64,000 nucleotides of DNA from Liolophura sinensis (taxonomy: Eukaryota; Mollusca; Polyplacophora; Chitonida; Chitonidae). Positions 13,509 to 27,530 of the stretch are shown here, one piece after another. Position numbers and translations under genes: made by a program. Location: assembly GCF_032854445.1 (NCBI RefSeq), contig NC_088301.1, positions 38,921,187 to 38,985,186 of the forward strand, given 5' to 3'. The notes under the pieces are model-generated. The model searched no databases, was not told the DNA's origin, and saw only the letters and a program-made list of their open reading frames with translations. Every line of letters begins with the position of its first letter. The stretch's first letter is position 1.

Positions 13509-15157
13509 TAAGTGTCCAAGCTTGAAACAAAACAGTCTAACTGCATGAAAACCAACATCTGACTTCTTTCTACAGAACCTTAGAACCAAGTACTTAAGGT
13601 ATTGCAGATTCACCAAATGATAGGAAAGTAACTGAAAGGTATTTCTTACTTACAACCCTATTACACGTCTGCATCTGAGAGGATACACCAACATGACAAT
13701 TTCACCTATCTTGGCAAAAGATTTCCAAACATAATATGCCGGTATTTTAACACCAAACTGTATAAATTACATGTGCAGGTAGTTTAGCAGTCGTATAAGA
13801 CGTTGGAACTCGCATACTGCTCGTCATCTACAAAGCCAAAGCGATCCTCGATGCCAACAGTGCTACATTCAAGAAACAAATGACTCTCTGTCCATTTAAA
13901 TCATATGGGTTATCGTGATTTTAACGTACATTACAAAAAAGGCTATTGTTTAAAAACTCACTCGACAAAAAATGAGACATGCGACTGAGGCAAGCGAAAG
14001 GACCATTTTAAGAAAAAAGCATTTTCCATCTTGATAAATTCAAATTATCTGTAAATAAGAAGTAAAAAAGGACGTAAAACTCGGGTACAGACCTGGTATG
14101 TTTTCAGTAATAGGGGAGTTAATTACTCCACCACTGTTACGACCCGTACTTGTGAATCAATAGACTAATTTAGATCGATACATCTATGTTTTATTTTAAC
14201 AAAAAAGTCTTTCTTCCTTGCTATCTGTGTTGTAATGTTATGGTGCTAAGGGTAATCTCGAGGAAATTGAAGCATTTTACAACCTACATGTATGTCTTCA
14301 ATTTCGTGCATATGAATAAACTGTCGAATTACTAACGTCAATATGTGTGCTTGATGTTAGAAATGCTAAGCGTGGAATATCATGCACGGCTGATCGGTAT
14401 TCAGATCGCCCTGACCTGGTCCCCTTGGGGAGACAGGCTGACGACATCAAAGGAGCTGTCATGTTAGAGCCTGGCGTGGTGATAATTCCCATGAACTAAC
14501 ACTCCAGTTCCCACCCTCCAAACATGCCCGCCCTTGTCTCCGTCGGTTTCGGAGCAGCCCGAGGAGCTTGCCTCATATCTGATCTACACAGATAGTCCAT
14601 ACAACACTTATTGTCCTGTCGCTCAAACGCCGCCCTAGTTCCGTCAAGTCTCTATTTGCCTGGACTACTTTCGTCGACCTCTCATTACTTAAAAGGTTAA
14701 ATTGTGATGACAATTCAAAGGGGGCTATGTCCCGAAGGCGCAAAGATTGAAATAAACGAAAGAGGAGTCGTGACTACAGAACTGTGATTATCTGTTTATA
14801 TTACGAAAGTCAATACATCTCGTGAAAGGCAGTGAAATAATACATATTTTCACTTAGTAAATTGCAGACTTATCTGAAACCGCAAACCGAAGATTTCGAT
14901 AAACCGCTGGATGGTATGAAATTTCATGATAAAATGTCTTCCCCACTCCACGTATGACAGTTCAAGGTAGACAATCATATGCTGGGTGTGTGTTTTCCTG
15001 GCTCATAACATACTGCTGAAAGAAATTCTTAATTCAAGGCCAAAATAATTTCGAGCTGTTAACATTATATTAGGAATGTACAGTCAAATAAATAAGGAGA
15101 TCAGTGCTGATTAACTTCAAGACAATTTAATTCGAAATGAACTCTTTGTATCCCATT

Positions 15158-15420
15158 TCGGTGGCCTAATGGTTAAAGAGTCCGCCTCGATCAAAGCCGG
15201 GTCGGGTCAAACCAAAGACTTTAAAAATGGTACTTGCTGATGCCTCGCTCGACGATCGGCACTGAAAGGTTAGGGCCAGGAAATATGACTGGTGTCAGTA
15301 TAATTTCGCTGGGTGAGTTTCTATGTCTTGAGCATTTGGCGGCATGGATTCACCATGCCACAAGAAGACGCCAGATCTGTACACACATCTTACTGACTCC
15401 TCAACAGTTAATATTCGACT
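15158..15420 (+). repeat. tRNA-derived SINE
   Basis: It begins GGTGGCCTAATGGTTAAAGA, a clear pol III A-box region, then CCGGGTCGGGTCAAACC as the B-box half. The body that follows (AAAGACTTTAAAAATGGTAC, GACTGGTGTCAGTATAATTT and GCGGCATGGATTC) is a pattern I associate with invertebrate tRNA-derived SINEs. The 3' limit is uncertain and could extend to about 15530. Confidence 0.75.
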
Positions 15421-16900
15421 TGGTTTTCAGAACAAGAACGACAGTGACGTTTCGTGCAGACATGACCGTCATACGCGAACTGACATCAAAATATTTGGAC
15501 GAATATTCCCTTGCAACACAAAACAATGAAAATTAAGGTGTTCACACTGAATATACCAAAGGGGACGCTCTTTAAGGTATTCTTTCTCCCCATCAAAAGC
15601 TTATAATAGCCTATATTTGATTGGGGCTAGACAGTTTTGCCATTCAAACGTTGTTTATCACAGTATGTCAGTTCCATTTAGCACTGTAAACCGACTATGT
15701 CTTGAAGAGCAGCTCACAGAAAACTAGTATTTTAACCTACAAAGCCGGTCTCTAGGGTCTTGCCTGATCTGTTTATATCCGTTCATCCTTGGATCAAACG
15801 GCTTGGTGACTCTCGATCGATATGAGGTTCACTTTGGTGATCGATGTGGTTCGATACAACGCCTTTGTGGGCAATCTATTAGACCGGTGTCTTTGGATCA
15901 CTGTTACCGACAAATACAGGCTCTTTACGCTTTCCTCGTCGCTCTTTCCTCTCGCTCACTCGATAAGGGAAATCAAGTGAGGGTATAACGCATGAAAGGA
16001 GTTGAAACCTGACTGTAGGTGCCTGTGATCGCACCGAACTCGGACCAATTCCACGGGTGAACGGGAAACAATACTCCTCGCGAATGTCAACCAGGCCATT
16101 CAGATGTAGACCGGAAGTGTACACCCCAGTCAACAAGTGTTAAGATACTGACGCGTTCCTTTCCAGGACTCATTGCACGATCCATCAGTGATCTGGATTC
16201 CACTGGTCGAACACATAACACATCAGAAATTTATGTCTGACCGACTCTATGGTTAACAGGCAGGGTAATTCACTTGGCATCAGTCGTAGACATGAAGGGC
16301 ATATCGTTACAGTGTAAAACAGAGGATCAATGTCGCCAAAGCCTATTTTATTCTAATAGGGAATTCACCATAGGCAATAGGTGGTAAAATGCGTTGCAAT
16401 GTAAGAACAAGTCATTGTAAATGTATCAACGACACTCCTTTTGTGTGATAATACCTAAATCGTTTTTGAATCATCGAGGGAACCAATTATTTGATGTCTC
16501 ACGATCTGTGTCCTTAAAAAAAACATTTCCTCAGCTGCAGATCAAAAACGGAATATTCAAACGAAAATATAGACTAATCCAAGCGATCTGACCAACTCAA
16601 ATTTCAGTGTAACTTATGCACATTTTTAATTTGATTTTGGAAAAAAACTACACTGGCTGAATTGGCAAATTTCGGGGCTCCGCAAAAGGGATAATTTTAT
16701 CAGTCGACGTCCAATATTGCCTTAAGAATATACTTGAATAAACACAGTGCAGACATGCGAAAAGACTGAAGAATTACAACATAAGATCTCGGCTGCATGG
16801 AACAGCCCAAGTGACTTACTTCTATACAGTCTACAGTTTAGAAATCTTCAGTTTACTACAGACATATAGGTCCATTCATGTACGACTTATACCAGCCAAA

Positions 16901-17106
16901 TTTTGTTCTGAACGATCCATTTAACCTCAAACATCATGAAAAACAACTAAATCTTGATTTATGTCTATTTCTCTAGGCATAGAAAAAAGTAAGTAATGTT
17001 TTGACGTAGAAATAAAAAGGAATAAAGTGGCCAGGTATCGGATAAAGTGAACCTGCGATATGTTTTGCCTAATGTTTGAAGTTAAATGGATCGTTCAGGA
17101 CCAAAA
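16901..17106. mobile_element. Inverted-repeat (MITE-like) element
   Basis: Bases 16901-16934 and 17072-17106 are near-perfect inverted repeats of 34-35 bp, with two mismatches and one extra base; both contain the core GATCCATTTAA or its complement. The interior of about 137 bp has no coding capacity. Structure and size fit a non-autonomous DNA transposon or its remnant; no target-site duplication was identified. Confidence 0.75.
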
Positions 17107-17839
17107 TATTTATGAACTCCTCTGTGCAAATTTATTAAAACCTGCATGATACAACGAAATCAGCTAAAGCTCACCATCCTCGAAATTTTGTGAACTTGCA
17201 GTAGCAATATAACAAAATGGAGAAGAAAGCTTTTAAATGTCCAGAAGGCAATCAATGGCTTAAGTAGACGGGCAGAACCGTTCAACGCCCATCCACGCAT
17301 TGAGGGATCATGTGAGAGAGCTGTACGAAAAGCCTCTGATAAGAGGTTAAGGGTAAAAAAATCCTGATGGGAATCAGCGTGACGTAACGATCAATTGAGA
17401 CTTGAAGCGGATTCTAACACAAGAGACCGGGGATCACCTGAGATGCATATACACCCAACAAATCCTGGATCACCATGTGTTAGTTTTTTTCGTCCAGTTC
17501 AGTATTTAGAGTTATTCTGAAGAAACTTGTTCATTTGTTGCCGCCTGTTCTTTCCCGCGATATGCGCTTAGAAACCTTGCCCAGCCATTCCCATCAAGTG
17601 ACATACTGATGCAAATACACAACAGACCATTCTACACATCTACTGTAAATCTCTGTTCACAATTAAACATGTAAATACCTTAAGATTGAAAAGCCTTTCG
17701 AACTGAAACTTTTGACAATGAAATTTATGTAACCCAAATACATATAATCTTCAAATATTGCTATTTGTGTGCTTTAGTATTATACTTTGTACTTAAAACA
17801 AATGCCCTGGTGCGACAGAGGCGCATGTATATCACTCAC

Positions 17840-18004
17840 CGTTGGTAGGTATATATTCAGGTATAGACAATCCTCGCTGCTAGAGTTGAAGCCTGGCACA
17901 TGGTAGGCGATGTAATTGATGCCCTCCGTTGGCTGTGGGCAGGCTGGTGGAAGGGTAAGCGCGTCCAGTACTGAGGTACCCCACGGTAAGGGCGGTTCCG
18001 GGGG
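17840..18004 (-). CDS. Gene A exon 2: EDCLYLN region of the esterase domain
   Basis: 165 bp, 55 codons, phase 0 on both sides (acceptor CCCCAG, donor GTGAGT). It begins PPEPPLPW, directly continuing RFE of exon 1, and ends in SEDCLYLNIYLPT. The EDCLYLN block is the type-B carboxylesterase signature 2; its cysteine normally pairs with an upstream cysteine, here plausibly the one in PPACP. Gene B exon 2 has the same phases, the same starting PP and the same EDCLYLNI block, and is 162 bp. Confidence 0.9.
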
Positions 18005-21000
18005 CTGGGGAGAAAAATATTAAACACAATAATGGAGTACGAATTTTGAATATATACCCAAGTTTTTTACATGTGTTTCATACATTACAAAAGAGCATAG
18101 ATGGCTTCTGGTGAATGTGATTCTGCTCCCTTATTAAATGGTCATACGAATGGATAAGTCTTTATTGCAAGATATAATCTACAATAAAATGCTTTCTCAA
18201 CCCACGGAAATTTCATTTGCCGTTGTGTGGCTATTGTCCGCTTTATGTTTACCCATTCACAGCTCTTAATGTAGACTGACGCCACACACACAAAGATGTG
18301 TTGGCCGAACGTATATACAATTTGACATAAGCTGGGATCGAACATATTGCCTCAATAATATCATGCTGCGGTGGGTGTTCCCTTTTCGCCCTCTTCGCCT
18401 TCAAGCAGGAGAGCGCCCAGTAGATCAGGGTATGGAGGCTAAGGTATTCCTTACTCTCTTTTTGCTAAGATACGGCAGTTACTCTCCACTGTGGAGCGGG
18501 TCATCGACACTGATATCAGTGGTAACAGTGAATTCGGAGGAGGAGGCCATGTTTTCTCTGGCATTCAGTCTACCACAGGAGAATAACGCTTATATATAGA
18601 TAACATAGGTAAATATAGGTATTTGGAAGAAGAAATCTACTGGCAAAGGCGTTGTCCTTGAAGTCCTTAATGTCGCGAGTGCTAAGGCAGAAACAAGTCA
18701 TATCTAAAGTCCGGATTCCAACAGTCAGTCTCAGTAAGCATCCCTCGAGAGCATTTTAACCGACTGCTTCCGTGTAATTTTTGTGACTATCTATACGTCT
18801 TGAATTATACTATATGACCACGTCTTTAATTATATTATAGAACCACATCTTTGTCATACTAAGAGGAGGACAGCGTAGATATTCTGCTAGGTTAACTTGA
18901 AGAAATCGTTAATAGACGCACGAGTAGGTATATACAATATTCAACTTTACAATTACTATGACCGACCTGCATTTATTCACCATTAAACCTCACCGTGATG
19001 TGCGTGATATAGTGGATAACTATCGCTATCACTACCTCATCTCTAACCCAATGTTGTTTACTTTTACGAGACTATGAGGAGAAAATGTGCCCTGAGAAGA
19101 GGTCGTGCATTCGCGACTGCCTGTTCTGATTTCAGAGTACTGTGTTAAACAGGTACAGCTAAAACCATCAGAAGACTGTTTATTTCTCATTTCCCGAATG
19201 TTTCATTTGTCTAACTTTCGAAACACTTCTGTTAATCCCACTACCTATACTGTTTTATTCACAGGGAGGCAGGTCCCTTCCCTCCATAATATTTGGCATG
19301 CAGCGTTATCAGGTTCTGTCCTGCCTGGTTGGGCGACACAGTGTTAACATACTCATTTTCCAAGGAGACGCACAAGGGCCTGGATTTGCCCCAGTCAGTA
19401 CATTTGCATTTGCCTTGGCTATTCGGACTGGCTGTTCTCCTGCTGGCGTTGTATTCTGAAGTGCCGGTCTGCAAAAGTTCTGAGGCGTTTTTGATTAGCT
19501 GTCAGTCAGGCTTAGCATAGGATAATCCCGACTTTAATAAAAGGTTTTAATCAGTTTGCTTTCACAACTGACTCCATAAGAACCGTCCTCGCTTCAAATG
19601 AGCGTCACAAAGCAGCTGGAGGCAAAAGTGGATTAGGATATCTCCAGGCAAAGAGACACTCCTGTGACCAGACAACCAAAGTTTTTAAGAACTGCCCCGA
19701 GATCACTGAAATGCTTGTCAGAGCCTTCATGAACTATACATGACACACACTAACTTGACCCACTCTCACCAAATTAATGCTCCATCATGTCTTCAACCTG
19801 AATGGTAAACCAGTGGGAAAACTTCCCTTTTATTTTAATCTGTTCTGTTCATGTCACTGATACATCCAGGCGGGCATCTAAGTGAGCGTTTCTGGTAAAA
19901 CGGAATGATTCAGCATCTTGGTAATGTACATATTATTAGCAGTTAACTTGGGGCGCTTATTTTGTGGCAGGTAGAAAGAGATAGAAGATCCACAGAGTTT
20001 CTCTGATTTGTAACATGGATGTATACACAGAGCATGAATTAAGAGGACACACACAAAATATAATGGCTTACTATCATATAAGACCTTTGTGCGTATTCTT
20101 TTCACGGTGATATCAATGTATGCTAGCGGTTATTTACAAGTAAAGAAACAGCTTAGGCTGAGGTGAATTGTTCTACGATTTTTGCCTTCCGGCCTATTTG
20201 TCTTATATCAAATCAATAAAAACAACAGACTGTTAACGTTTCATGTATATCGCCTCAGATATGAGCACTGAACCACTTAGAAAGGAGATTACGTCTGGGG
20301 CACAAAAGCTGTACAGGTAATGGATATAGCGGTGTAAGTTTGAGGAAGCCCTAATTTAAATACAAGGGTTTAGTTTTTGAATATATTGTTCAGTATTTTC
20401 GGGGTTCAAACTTTTTCCGTTAGATAGCACTATAAACACTGTGTCTAACACTCGGCTAAGGATAACAGCACAAAAGACGAGGAGTTTAAATTCTCAATTT
20501 CTTCGTTTAGGGAGAGAGAGGCTCAGACATCCCTGGTTACTGCAGATGTACCGAGTTTGGGAGGTTTGGAAATAAAAGAGTGGAAGATATAACTCATTTT
20601 AGGTATGGAACAACTATCATATTAACCATCATTATGTAGACTTATTTGTGCAGTGGTATATGCAGTGCGGCGTTAGCTTGTGGGATTTGCCACTAAGATA
20701 AGCACTTGACTTGTATTGGAAGTAAATGTGCACAGGCAAAACTATAGACAACATGATATAGCTTTGTACACTGAAATACTTGATTAGGTGTGATTCGGTG
20801 TTAATATATATAGGTCAGATATTATTATACCGTTTCAGGTACTACAGTGTGGAAAAGCTCCAAAACACTCAGATATTTGGTAGAGCTTTGGGATAGATAT
20901 AAGCATCATATAAACGCTTACCACCAATCAAGAAATGATGGCATGTCGATAATCTCAAGAGGAACGAATATCTATGTATTTCGTGTAAAAGCAGATGTTT

Positions 21001-21089
21001 GACATGCACAAACCCAATGTGGTTAAGCAGTGATATTTTTGTCCCCAACGAGAAGCTCACTTTTAATGTTTCAGTTCTTCCGTTTGTAC

Positions 21090-21335
21090 CTATGTGCCTA
21101 ACCCTAAGCCTGTACACGGAAAGCCTTTAAACCTCGGTGTCTAAGTCTTTACACAGAAAACACATATACTTTGGTGCCTAATCCGAAGCCTGTGTCCCAA
21201 AGAGATATATACCTATATGCCTAACTTTAAGCTTGTGAAAAGAAAACGTATATATCTTTGTGCCTAAGTCGGTACACAGAAAACATATCTACCTTTGTTC
21301 CTAACCTTGTGCCTGTACACAGAAACATGTAAACA
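21090..21335. repeat. Degenerate tandem repeat, roughly 37-44 bp units
   Basis: Six loosely related units each start near TGCCTAA or TTCCTAA, often followed by CCTGTACACAGAAA and then a T/A-rich stretch ending in CTTTG. Unit length varies, so this is an old array. Confidence 0.65.
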
Positions 21336-22603
21336 TGTACCTGTTAGAACATAACGAAGCTTCCATTGCTACACACATCTCTTGATCTGCTATATTAAAT
21401 AAGGCCAGTCATCCATACCTATCTGGTAATACACGGTAGAAACTGATTATGATAGGTAGTATCAAAGATCACTTTAACAGACACTGGAGCAATGATGCTG
21501 TATTGTTCATGTTATATTTGTTCAGGTTATCGTGTCTGAAGCCATGTATTAGACAACAATGCGCACCATCCTGAAAATAGCAACATGTCGTAAACATAGC
21601 TTTTGACACGCCAACATAGAAATCATAGGTTATTTGCAGGGTAGGGCGTGATGGGGATAAATACGGTCAGCCCTGGTCTGTGTCTCGCGTTGTCGGGCTT
21701 GCTTTCTGACCCACAGCATAGCTATTTACTAAATACAATAACCCTCTTTTATATACTTGCCCGGTTTCCCTGTCAGACAAAATATGTTCTGACATCGACA
21801 CGCTATTCTAAATAGTACAATATCCGTTTCTCCGGAGACAGTCTCTTCTCTTCGCGCATATTATTTTACGTGGCCGCACGAGTAGCCCGATAATGACAGC
21901 CGTATGAATTCTCGTGACTCATGATTTCCGGTAATCATGTGGTTTGATGGGAAGATACAACACCGTGCTTTACACCAGGATGCATTGTTATTCAGCTAAT
22001 TGTTAGCGGAATATTGCAATGGACCTGTAGAGAGACATGGAACAGTATTGATGAAAATGGCCGTCACCATGAATGGGCAAGACATCAGAATTAAACGGCA
22101 ACTGCAGCAAACGATGAATATGTCAACCGTTTGAGGAAAATTCAAAGCTCGCCGTCATTATGTTCAGCAAACGTTCATTTTGTTCGTTTTCACTTCACAG
22201 TTTTGCTTTAAGTTGAAAGAAAATCAAACAAGAATATGCTTTCTTTGATACAAACCGTCAAGACGGGCCTGATGTGATAATAATGTTATACTGCCTGGGG
22301 CTATGTAATATTTTTCTATTATTGTCTCATATATACACTGTCTCGATAGTAGTGCATCGTATTTTCCTGTTCTACTGGGAAAACACACACCTTCAATCCT
22401 AACAGATGGATCAGCTGATGGCCTGAGTGACAAGTTCACACCTGCAGGGAAAGGTCATTGACTTGTAATCATTATACTTGGACAACATGGCCGTGATCAC
22501 ATCAATAACAATACATATATTAAATGAAAGGACCTCTAAAATCGAAGAAGGCATCACTTAACACACCACTAAAAACTATGCATAAATATACTTTCATTTC
22601 TCC

Positions 22604-22833
22604 GGTGGGCTTTATGGACCATACTATCATAGTTTATCAACTTTGACGTCACAGACAGTTTTTCCAACTCAAATGACGACACTGGATGTTGGAATAACTC
22701 TTTTTTGCCCATGAGTAAAAGATTACTGAAATAATGTTCTCAAAAATTCCTTCCATCTGATGAACATCAGAGAAACAAGGTGGTGGGACGTCAGAGTTTC
22801 TAGATGCCGTCAATATGGCTCATAAAGCCCACC
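22604..22833. mobile_element. MITE-like element with about 52-bp imperfect terminal inverted repeats
   Basis: The left end starts GGTGGGCTTTATGGACCATA and the right end finishes GGCTCATAAAGCCCACC. The arms (22604-22655 and 22782-22833) pair imperfectly over about 52 bp, including TTTGACGTCA on the left and TGACGTC on the right when inverted. Total length is 230 bp with no ORF. No convincing target-site duplication is visible. Confidence 0.75.
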
Positions 22834-23155
22834 ATAGAATTCAAATATTGAGCGTCTTTCAAAACTCTTCAAAAATCTAAACAAATAAATGAAAGCATTT
22901 TTGCACATAGTTTTCAGTTGTCTGTATGATGAACCTTACTTCATATTTTGTCTTTCGTTTACTTTAAGAGAAAAAAAAGCGGTTCATATAGGGAGATATC
23001 GTTTTCAAGACATACAAAAGCATTTCTTCACATTGTATACCTGTCTCTCGAGAAAAGTCTGCGTTGTAATGAAATAAGTGTAATATTCCACCGTATATTT
23101 ATTTAGTGTTGCGATGTTAAGGTATGCGAATGAAAACAACGAACAATCCTAAACA

Positions 23156-23275
23156 GAGACCTTTAGTCAAAAGTTTCAAGTTGTAACGTGTAACTTCAAT
23201 GTAGAAACTGTTTACCTATTTTAATTTGAAGTTAAAGGTTACATGTTTAACTTGTAACTTCTAACTAAAGGTCTC
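23156..23275. mobile_element. 120-bp long-hairpin (foldback/MITE-like) element
   Basis: The segment starts GAGACCTTTAGT and ends ACTAAAGGTCTC. The two halves are imperfect inverted repeats of about 45-50 bp each (CAAGTTGTAACGTGTAA against TTACATGTTTAACTTG), separated by a short TACCTATTTTAA-like loop. The RNA from either strand would fold into a long hairpin. Confidence 0.8.
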
Positions 23276-26200
23276 TAATGATTCGCATAGTTCAACTGCT
23301 GGCAGCGATCAAACACGTTTCATGTATAACGGGTATATGGCATTTCATTCTCCCAATATTCTCATCTATAATCAAGAATGATACACAACGATGTCACCGG
23401 AAAGAGGTCTGTACAACAAGAGTACCACAAGATCAGTGTAGCGGCAGAGATTACCTGTTCATTAGTGACCTGTATCTAGACTAAAGGACTCAAGTTCTTA
23501 AACTGATTGTTCATTATCAAACTTCTCTTTTGCCAGAATTTCTCTGTTATGGCAATTATAGCGACAGACGTGAATTTAAACGATTTTTTGTTCTTTGTTT
23601 TTCCATCTTAGACAACGTTACAGCCACACATTACAAGTAATTAATTTCCATCACTCACATGTTGTCGCCTATTAAAACCACGTACACATATATCTCTTAA
23701 CCTGATAAATGGGATTAGCACGTTAGGTTGGATAGTAGGAATGCAACACGTGTGCCTTAGTCTGAATCAATGTAATTTAATTTACACTTGCCTAAGGCAT
23801 ACTTTAATCAGCGAATCTCATTCATTCATTCTGACATAACAGGGGTGTTCCATAAGCCGTCAATTTGACAGGTCAGTGGAGCGCGGGTTTTCATGGTACC
23901 CAGGTAAAATCTCTGCCAGCTCACAGGTACATACAACACAGTGTATTGTCAAGAAACTACCAACCTGTTATGTATTTGAAACAGACGTTTAAATTAACCA
24001 CATATAGCCCCGAGGACATTTCTGACAGCTACGTTATCAGTTTTATTATCTAAGGTGTCATTGTTCAACTTGAAATTTATTTGGAAGAGTCTACAACATC
24101 ACAAATTCTGTTTGAAGTGAAACACATGTCAATATATTGGACCTTTACGTGATCTTTTTCATTCCTTACATACAGCTTGTAAATATGTACAATGTGTAAA
24201 ATATGAAAGACTACAGCATGGACAGTTCAACCAGAACGGTGAAGAAAGTGAGTGTGACAGCTGGTCACAAGTAACGGGTGAAATCGGACTGCCTGTACCA
24301 ATCCACTTCAGTAAGGGCAAAACCGAAAAAAAACTCTAAAAAGTAGTAACCCAGTCTGAAAACTGGCGTTTTCCACATGTGAGAGATTTTGTTTCTTGAA
24401 ATAAAGACGCTTGTTAATATCCGTCAGAAAATACAATGAATACTTGAAACCAGCGACGTACACATGTAGTTTGTCCCCCACTGTTGTTCTGATGATATAA
24501 AAAAAACACCTCTGAAACTTGTTTTATATCTTCTTAAAGTATTTTCAGAACATATCGAAATGGAAATACATAAACATTTATCGATTTATCATTATCATCG
24601 AACACTCGGGTGTTTCTGACCTTGGTGGAGACAGGCAAAACGAATGTAATAAGCAGCAATGAAAAGATGTCAGCTACGACGCTGTTCAAATGAGAAGGGG
24701 AGTTAATAAGAAGAGTAAGGGCCACGTGTGCGCAAGGAGAGTGTTTAACTCACTGGCCGTCAAGCCAGTCGGTTTAATATTGAAATTATCCTCACTCAGC
24801 TGTCAATAGAGAATTGGCTGGTTTTAATCTTTGCTAACGGCACAGACAAATACTTCAGAAGCCCAGTCAATTGTCAATACAAACACTTTCGCAATTAAAT
24901 GCACACAGCGAGGCAAAGAAAGTGGCATGTCCAATGAAGGGAAGTCAGCTGTCGGAGTTCATTTACCTGTACACACTTATGCTGACGACATCTTCCATTG
25001 GAAATAGAGAGCCTCAGATCCGTGTGTTACTAGTAATGCACACATTATCTTGAAGATGACCGCGTGAATGCTACATTAATTGCCTTCGTTCAAATTATTA
25101 CGTCACGTAAAGTTAGTTTAACATGAAACCTTTTACTGCCAAGTTAACTGTACGGTTACTGGAAAACCACTCATCAGTTAACGCTTTGATTAGAACAATT
25201 ACTTACACAGTTCGGTTGAAAGACTTTACCAAATACAGTAAAAAGATATCTCACAGAATATAAATCAAAGTTACTTTCAGCCTTTTGGCACAATTACGAG
25301 TGTCATTTTGAACCAATTGAAGGCTTTTCTCTCGATAATTTAGGATGCATAACTTGTGAATTACTTAATTCTCAGTAAATTCTGAACATTGAGTGAATCG
25401 CTGTGAAGACCCTCGGTGGAAAATCATCAAATCAAAATCATACTTCCCGAGAAATCATTGGCAACTGTCGAACGCCTTAGTCAATGATAGGTCTGAACGT
25501 AACATCTGATACACCGAGTTTTTAATGATGCCTCGGATAACGCGAGGCCACTGATGCCGAAGGCTCGAGTTTATCACACGATATGTCATGTAGCTGCACC
25601 TTTAATTCAAGGTTGTAAGGTACCTGGCGAAGGGCCGTGCATTGTCTACTCATGTTTCCTTTACTCAAACTCATACAAGAGGGAGATTCTTGAAAACACC
25701 AAAGAAACATTCCCAAAGCAATAAATGTCCTCTTTCAGTCTGAGCCGTCAGAATAACAGAAAAAATTCGAAAATGGTCATTAGATTGTATCGGTGAGGAA
25801 CCGAATTGCAATTCAAAATAAGCCATTGTCTGGACATTGTAAAAGTTCAAACAGGAGAAAAACTGCCATAAATGTGTCGAAAAAGGACAAAACGGACGAA
25901 AAATCTAACTTATCATGGCGTAACCATGTAAAAGTCTCTATGTCAATTCTATACAATACACTATTTCCAGATCGTTCTGGAAAATACGTCTTGAAAACCG
26001 ATTCGTGACGATCTCGCAGACCAGGTGTAAATATATAGTATGAGACTAATAAAAAAATAACAACATCCACTCGGCGTCTGCATATTGGATGAGCTGTTAT
26101 TACACCACCCGTAGCCATCTGGAAGATATGGTCTACTGTCACTGCAATCCACTCGCACTATCCGTGTGTGTGGCGGACGACTGATTACAGTATCTAACGT

Positions 26201-26682
26201 CAGACCTCCTGAAGGGTTCATCACTGATTTGACACCCAGCGGCATTGATTTAAGGTTATTTGAAGTGCTCTAGCTCTTCATCTAAATCATGACAATATCT
26301 TTAATCGAGACACGACACCCTTCGTGTAAAGGAGTTTCTGTATAGTCATAAAGGGGCGTTTAATTGTCATTCTACATAAGCGTCATATCTTAGCCAAAGA
26401 ATGGAAAGAAAACAGTTATAGATTGTGGCGAATTTGTGTGGTGTTTTCATAACACCAAGACCTAACTATACTGGCGTATGTTTTAAATGTTGGTCAGATG
26501 GAAAGAATAAGTCGTTAATTTGTTCAGCACAGACGACCTCTGGCCGTGGAATTGTTTGAAGAAGAGGCAGTGGTAAACAGCACGAGCCTTGCAAGCGACC
26601 CGAAAGCTAAGGAAACACACCCGCGTGGCGCTCTGACATTTTCCCAGTCTTTTCCAGAATTTGTGTTTTTGTTAAAAACATA

Positions 26683-26706
26683 TGGCGAGTGAGTACGCAC
26701 TCGCCA
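26683..26706. repeat. Short perfect palindrome
   Basis: TGGCGAGTG and CACTCGCCA are perfect 9-bp inverted arms around a 6-bp AGTACG centre, in otherwise AT-rich intron sequence. Function unknown. Confidence 0.7.
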
Positions 26707-27359
26707 AATAACGGCTCCTTTGTTTCTTTAGAAAGTCGAGCGATGATATGGAAGTGTGTCCTGGTGGTCTTAGACGGGCGATAATATCAATACACCATAT
26801 AAATTGCCTTATCGACTCAAAACTATACATTGAATTTTAGTATACCATATACTCATTCACTTATCCAGGGCTAATACAGATGTGCTTGTGCATTACAATC
26901 TTTTTACACTATACTAGTATGTAAATCAACACGACCGCTAACGTTGTCCGACTGTGTGTAACATCGTTTTATATAAGGCCTTCAAATGAACATATTTATG
27001 TTCAACTATACACTTTTATCATGTCGGGTCTTTGCATACACGCAGCTATCGTTGGGCCTATGAAAACTGTTCGTCTTCGTGTACTTCACAAGTGACCAAA
27101 ACCGAGTCATTTGCCGAAGGAAAGTAAACCGGATGCAAACCGAAGTAAGTGAGTGCTTGGGGTTAAACGTCTTACTTAACAATTTTTCAGTCATACGACG
27201 ACGTAATGTGCCTCCTTGTTGCAGGACGGATACCCACCGCTCTTTTATCTAGTGCTGCTTAACTGAGACGACTTACCGAAGACAAGTAAGCCTTCCTCAC
27301 CCGAGCCATTATACTGATACGGGTCAACCAATTCCCTTAATGCTGAACGCCATGCAAGG

Positions 27360-27475
27360 AAACACACCGATGTTGTGCCGAATACAACAAAACACATCGA
27401 TGTTGTACCGTATACAGCAAAAACACACCGATGTTGTACCGAATACAACAAAAACACACCGATGTTGTAATGGAT
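27360..27475. repeat. 30-31 bp tandem repeat, about 4 copies
   Basis: The landmark CGATGTTGT recurs at 27368, 27398, 27429 and 27460. Units read roughly AACACACCGATGTTGTACCG followed by AATACAACAA. Confidence 0.9.
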
Positions 27476-27509
27476 AAAACATACAACATACCCAGTTTGC
27501 ATTACCAAG

Positions 27510-27530
27510 CCCCCCCCCCTCCCCCCCACC
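27510..27530. repeat. Poly-C tract
   Basis: Two runs of 7 to 10 C separated by one T. The minus strand is correspondingly G-rich. A similar tract lies about 1 kb away at 28487. Confidence 0.9.

Larger units (their letters stand above)
5418..17839 (-). other. Gene A intron 2 (12.4 kb)
   Basis: The longest intron in the window. It contains the 54-bp minisatellite (11.5-12.3 kb), an orphan 224-codon plus-strand ORF (12.8-13.5 kb), a tRNA-derived SINE (15.2 kb) and an inverted-repeat element (16.9 kb). From 5.4 to 11.4 kb I see only AT-rich sequence without a recognised gene or repeat, apart from small chance ORFs. Confidence 0.7.
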
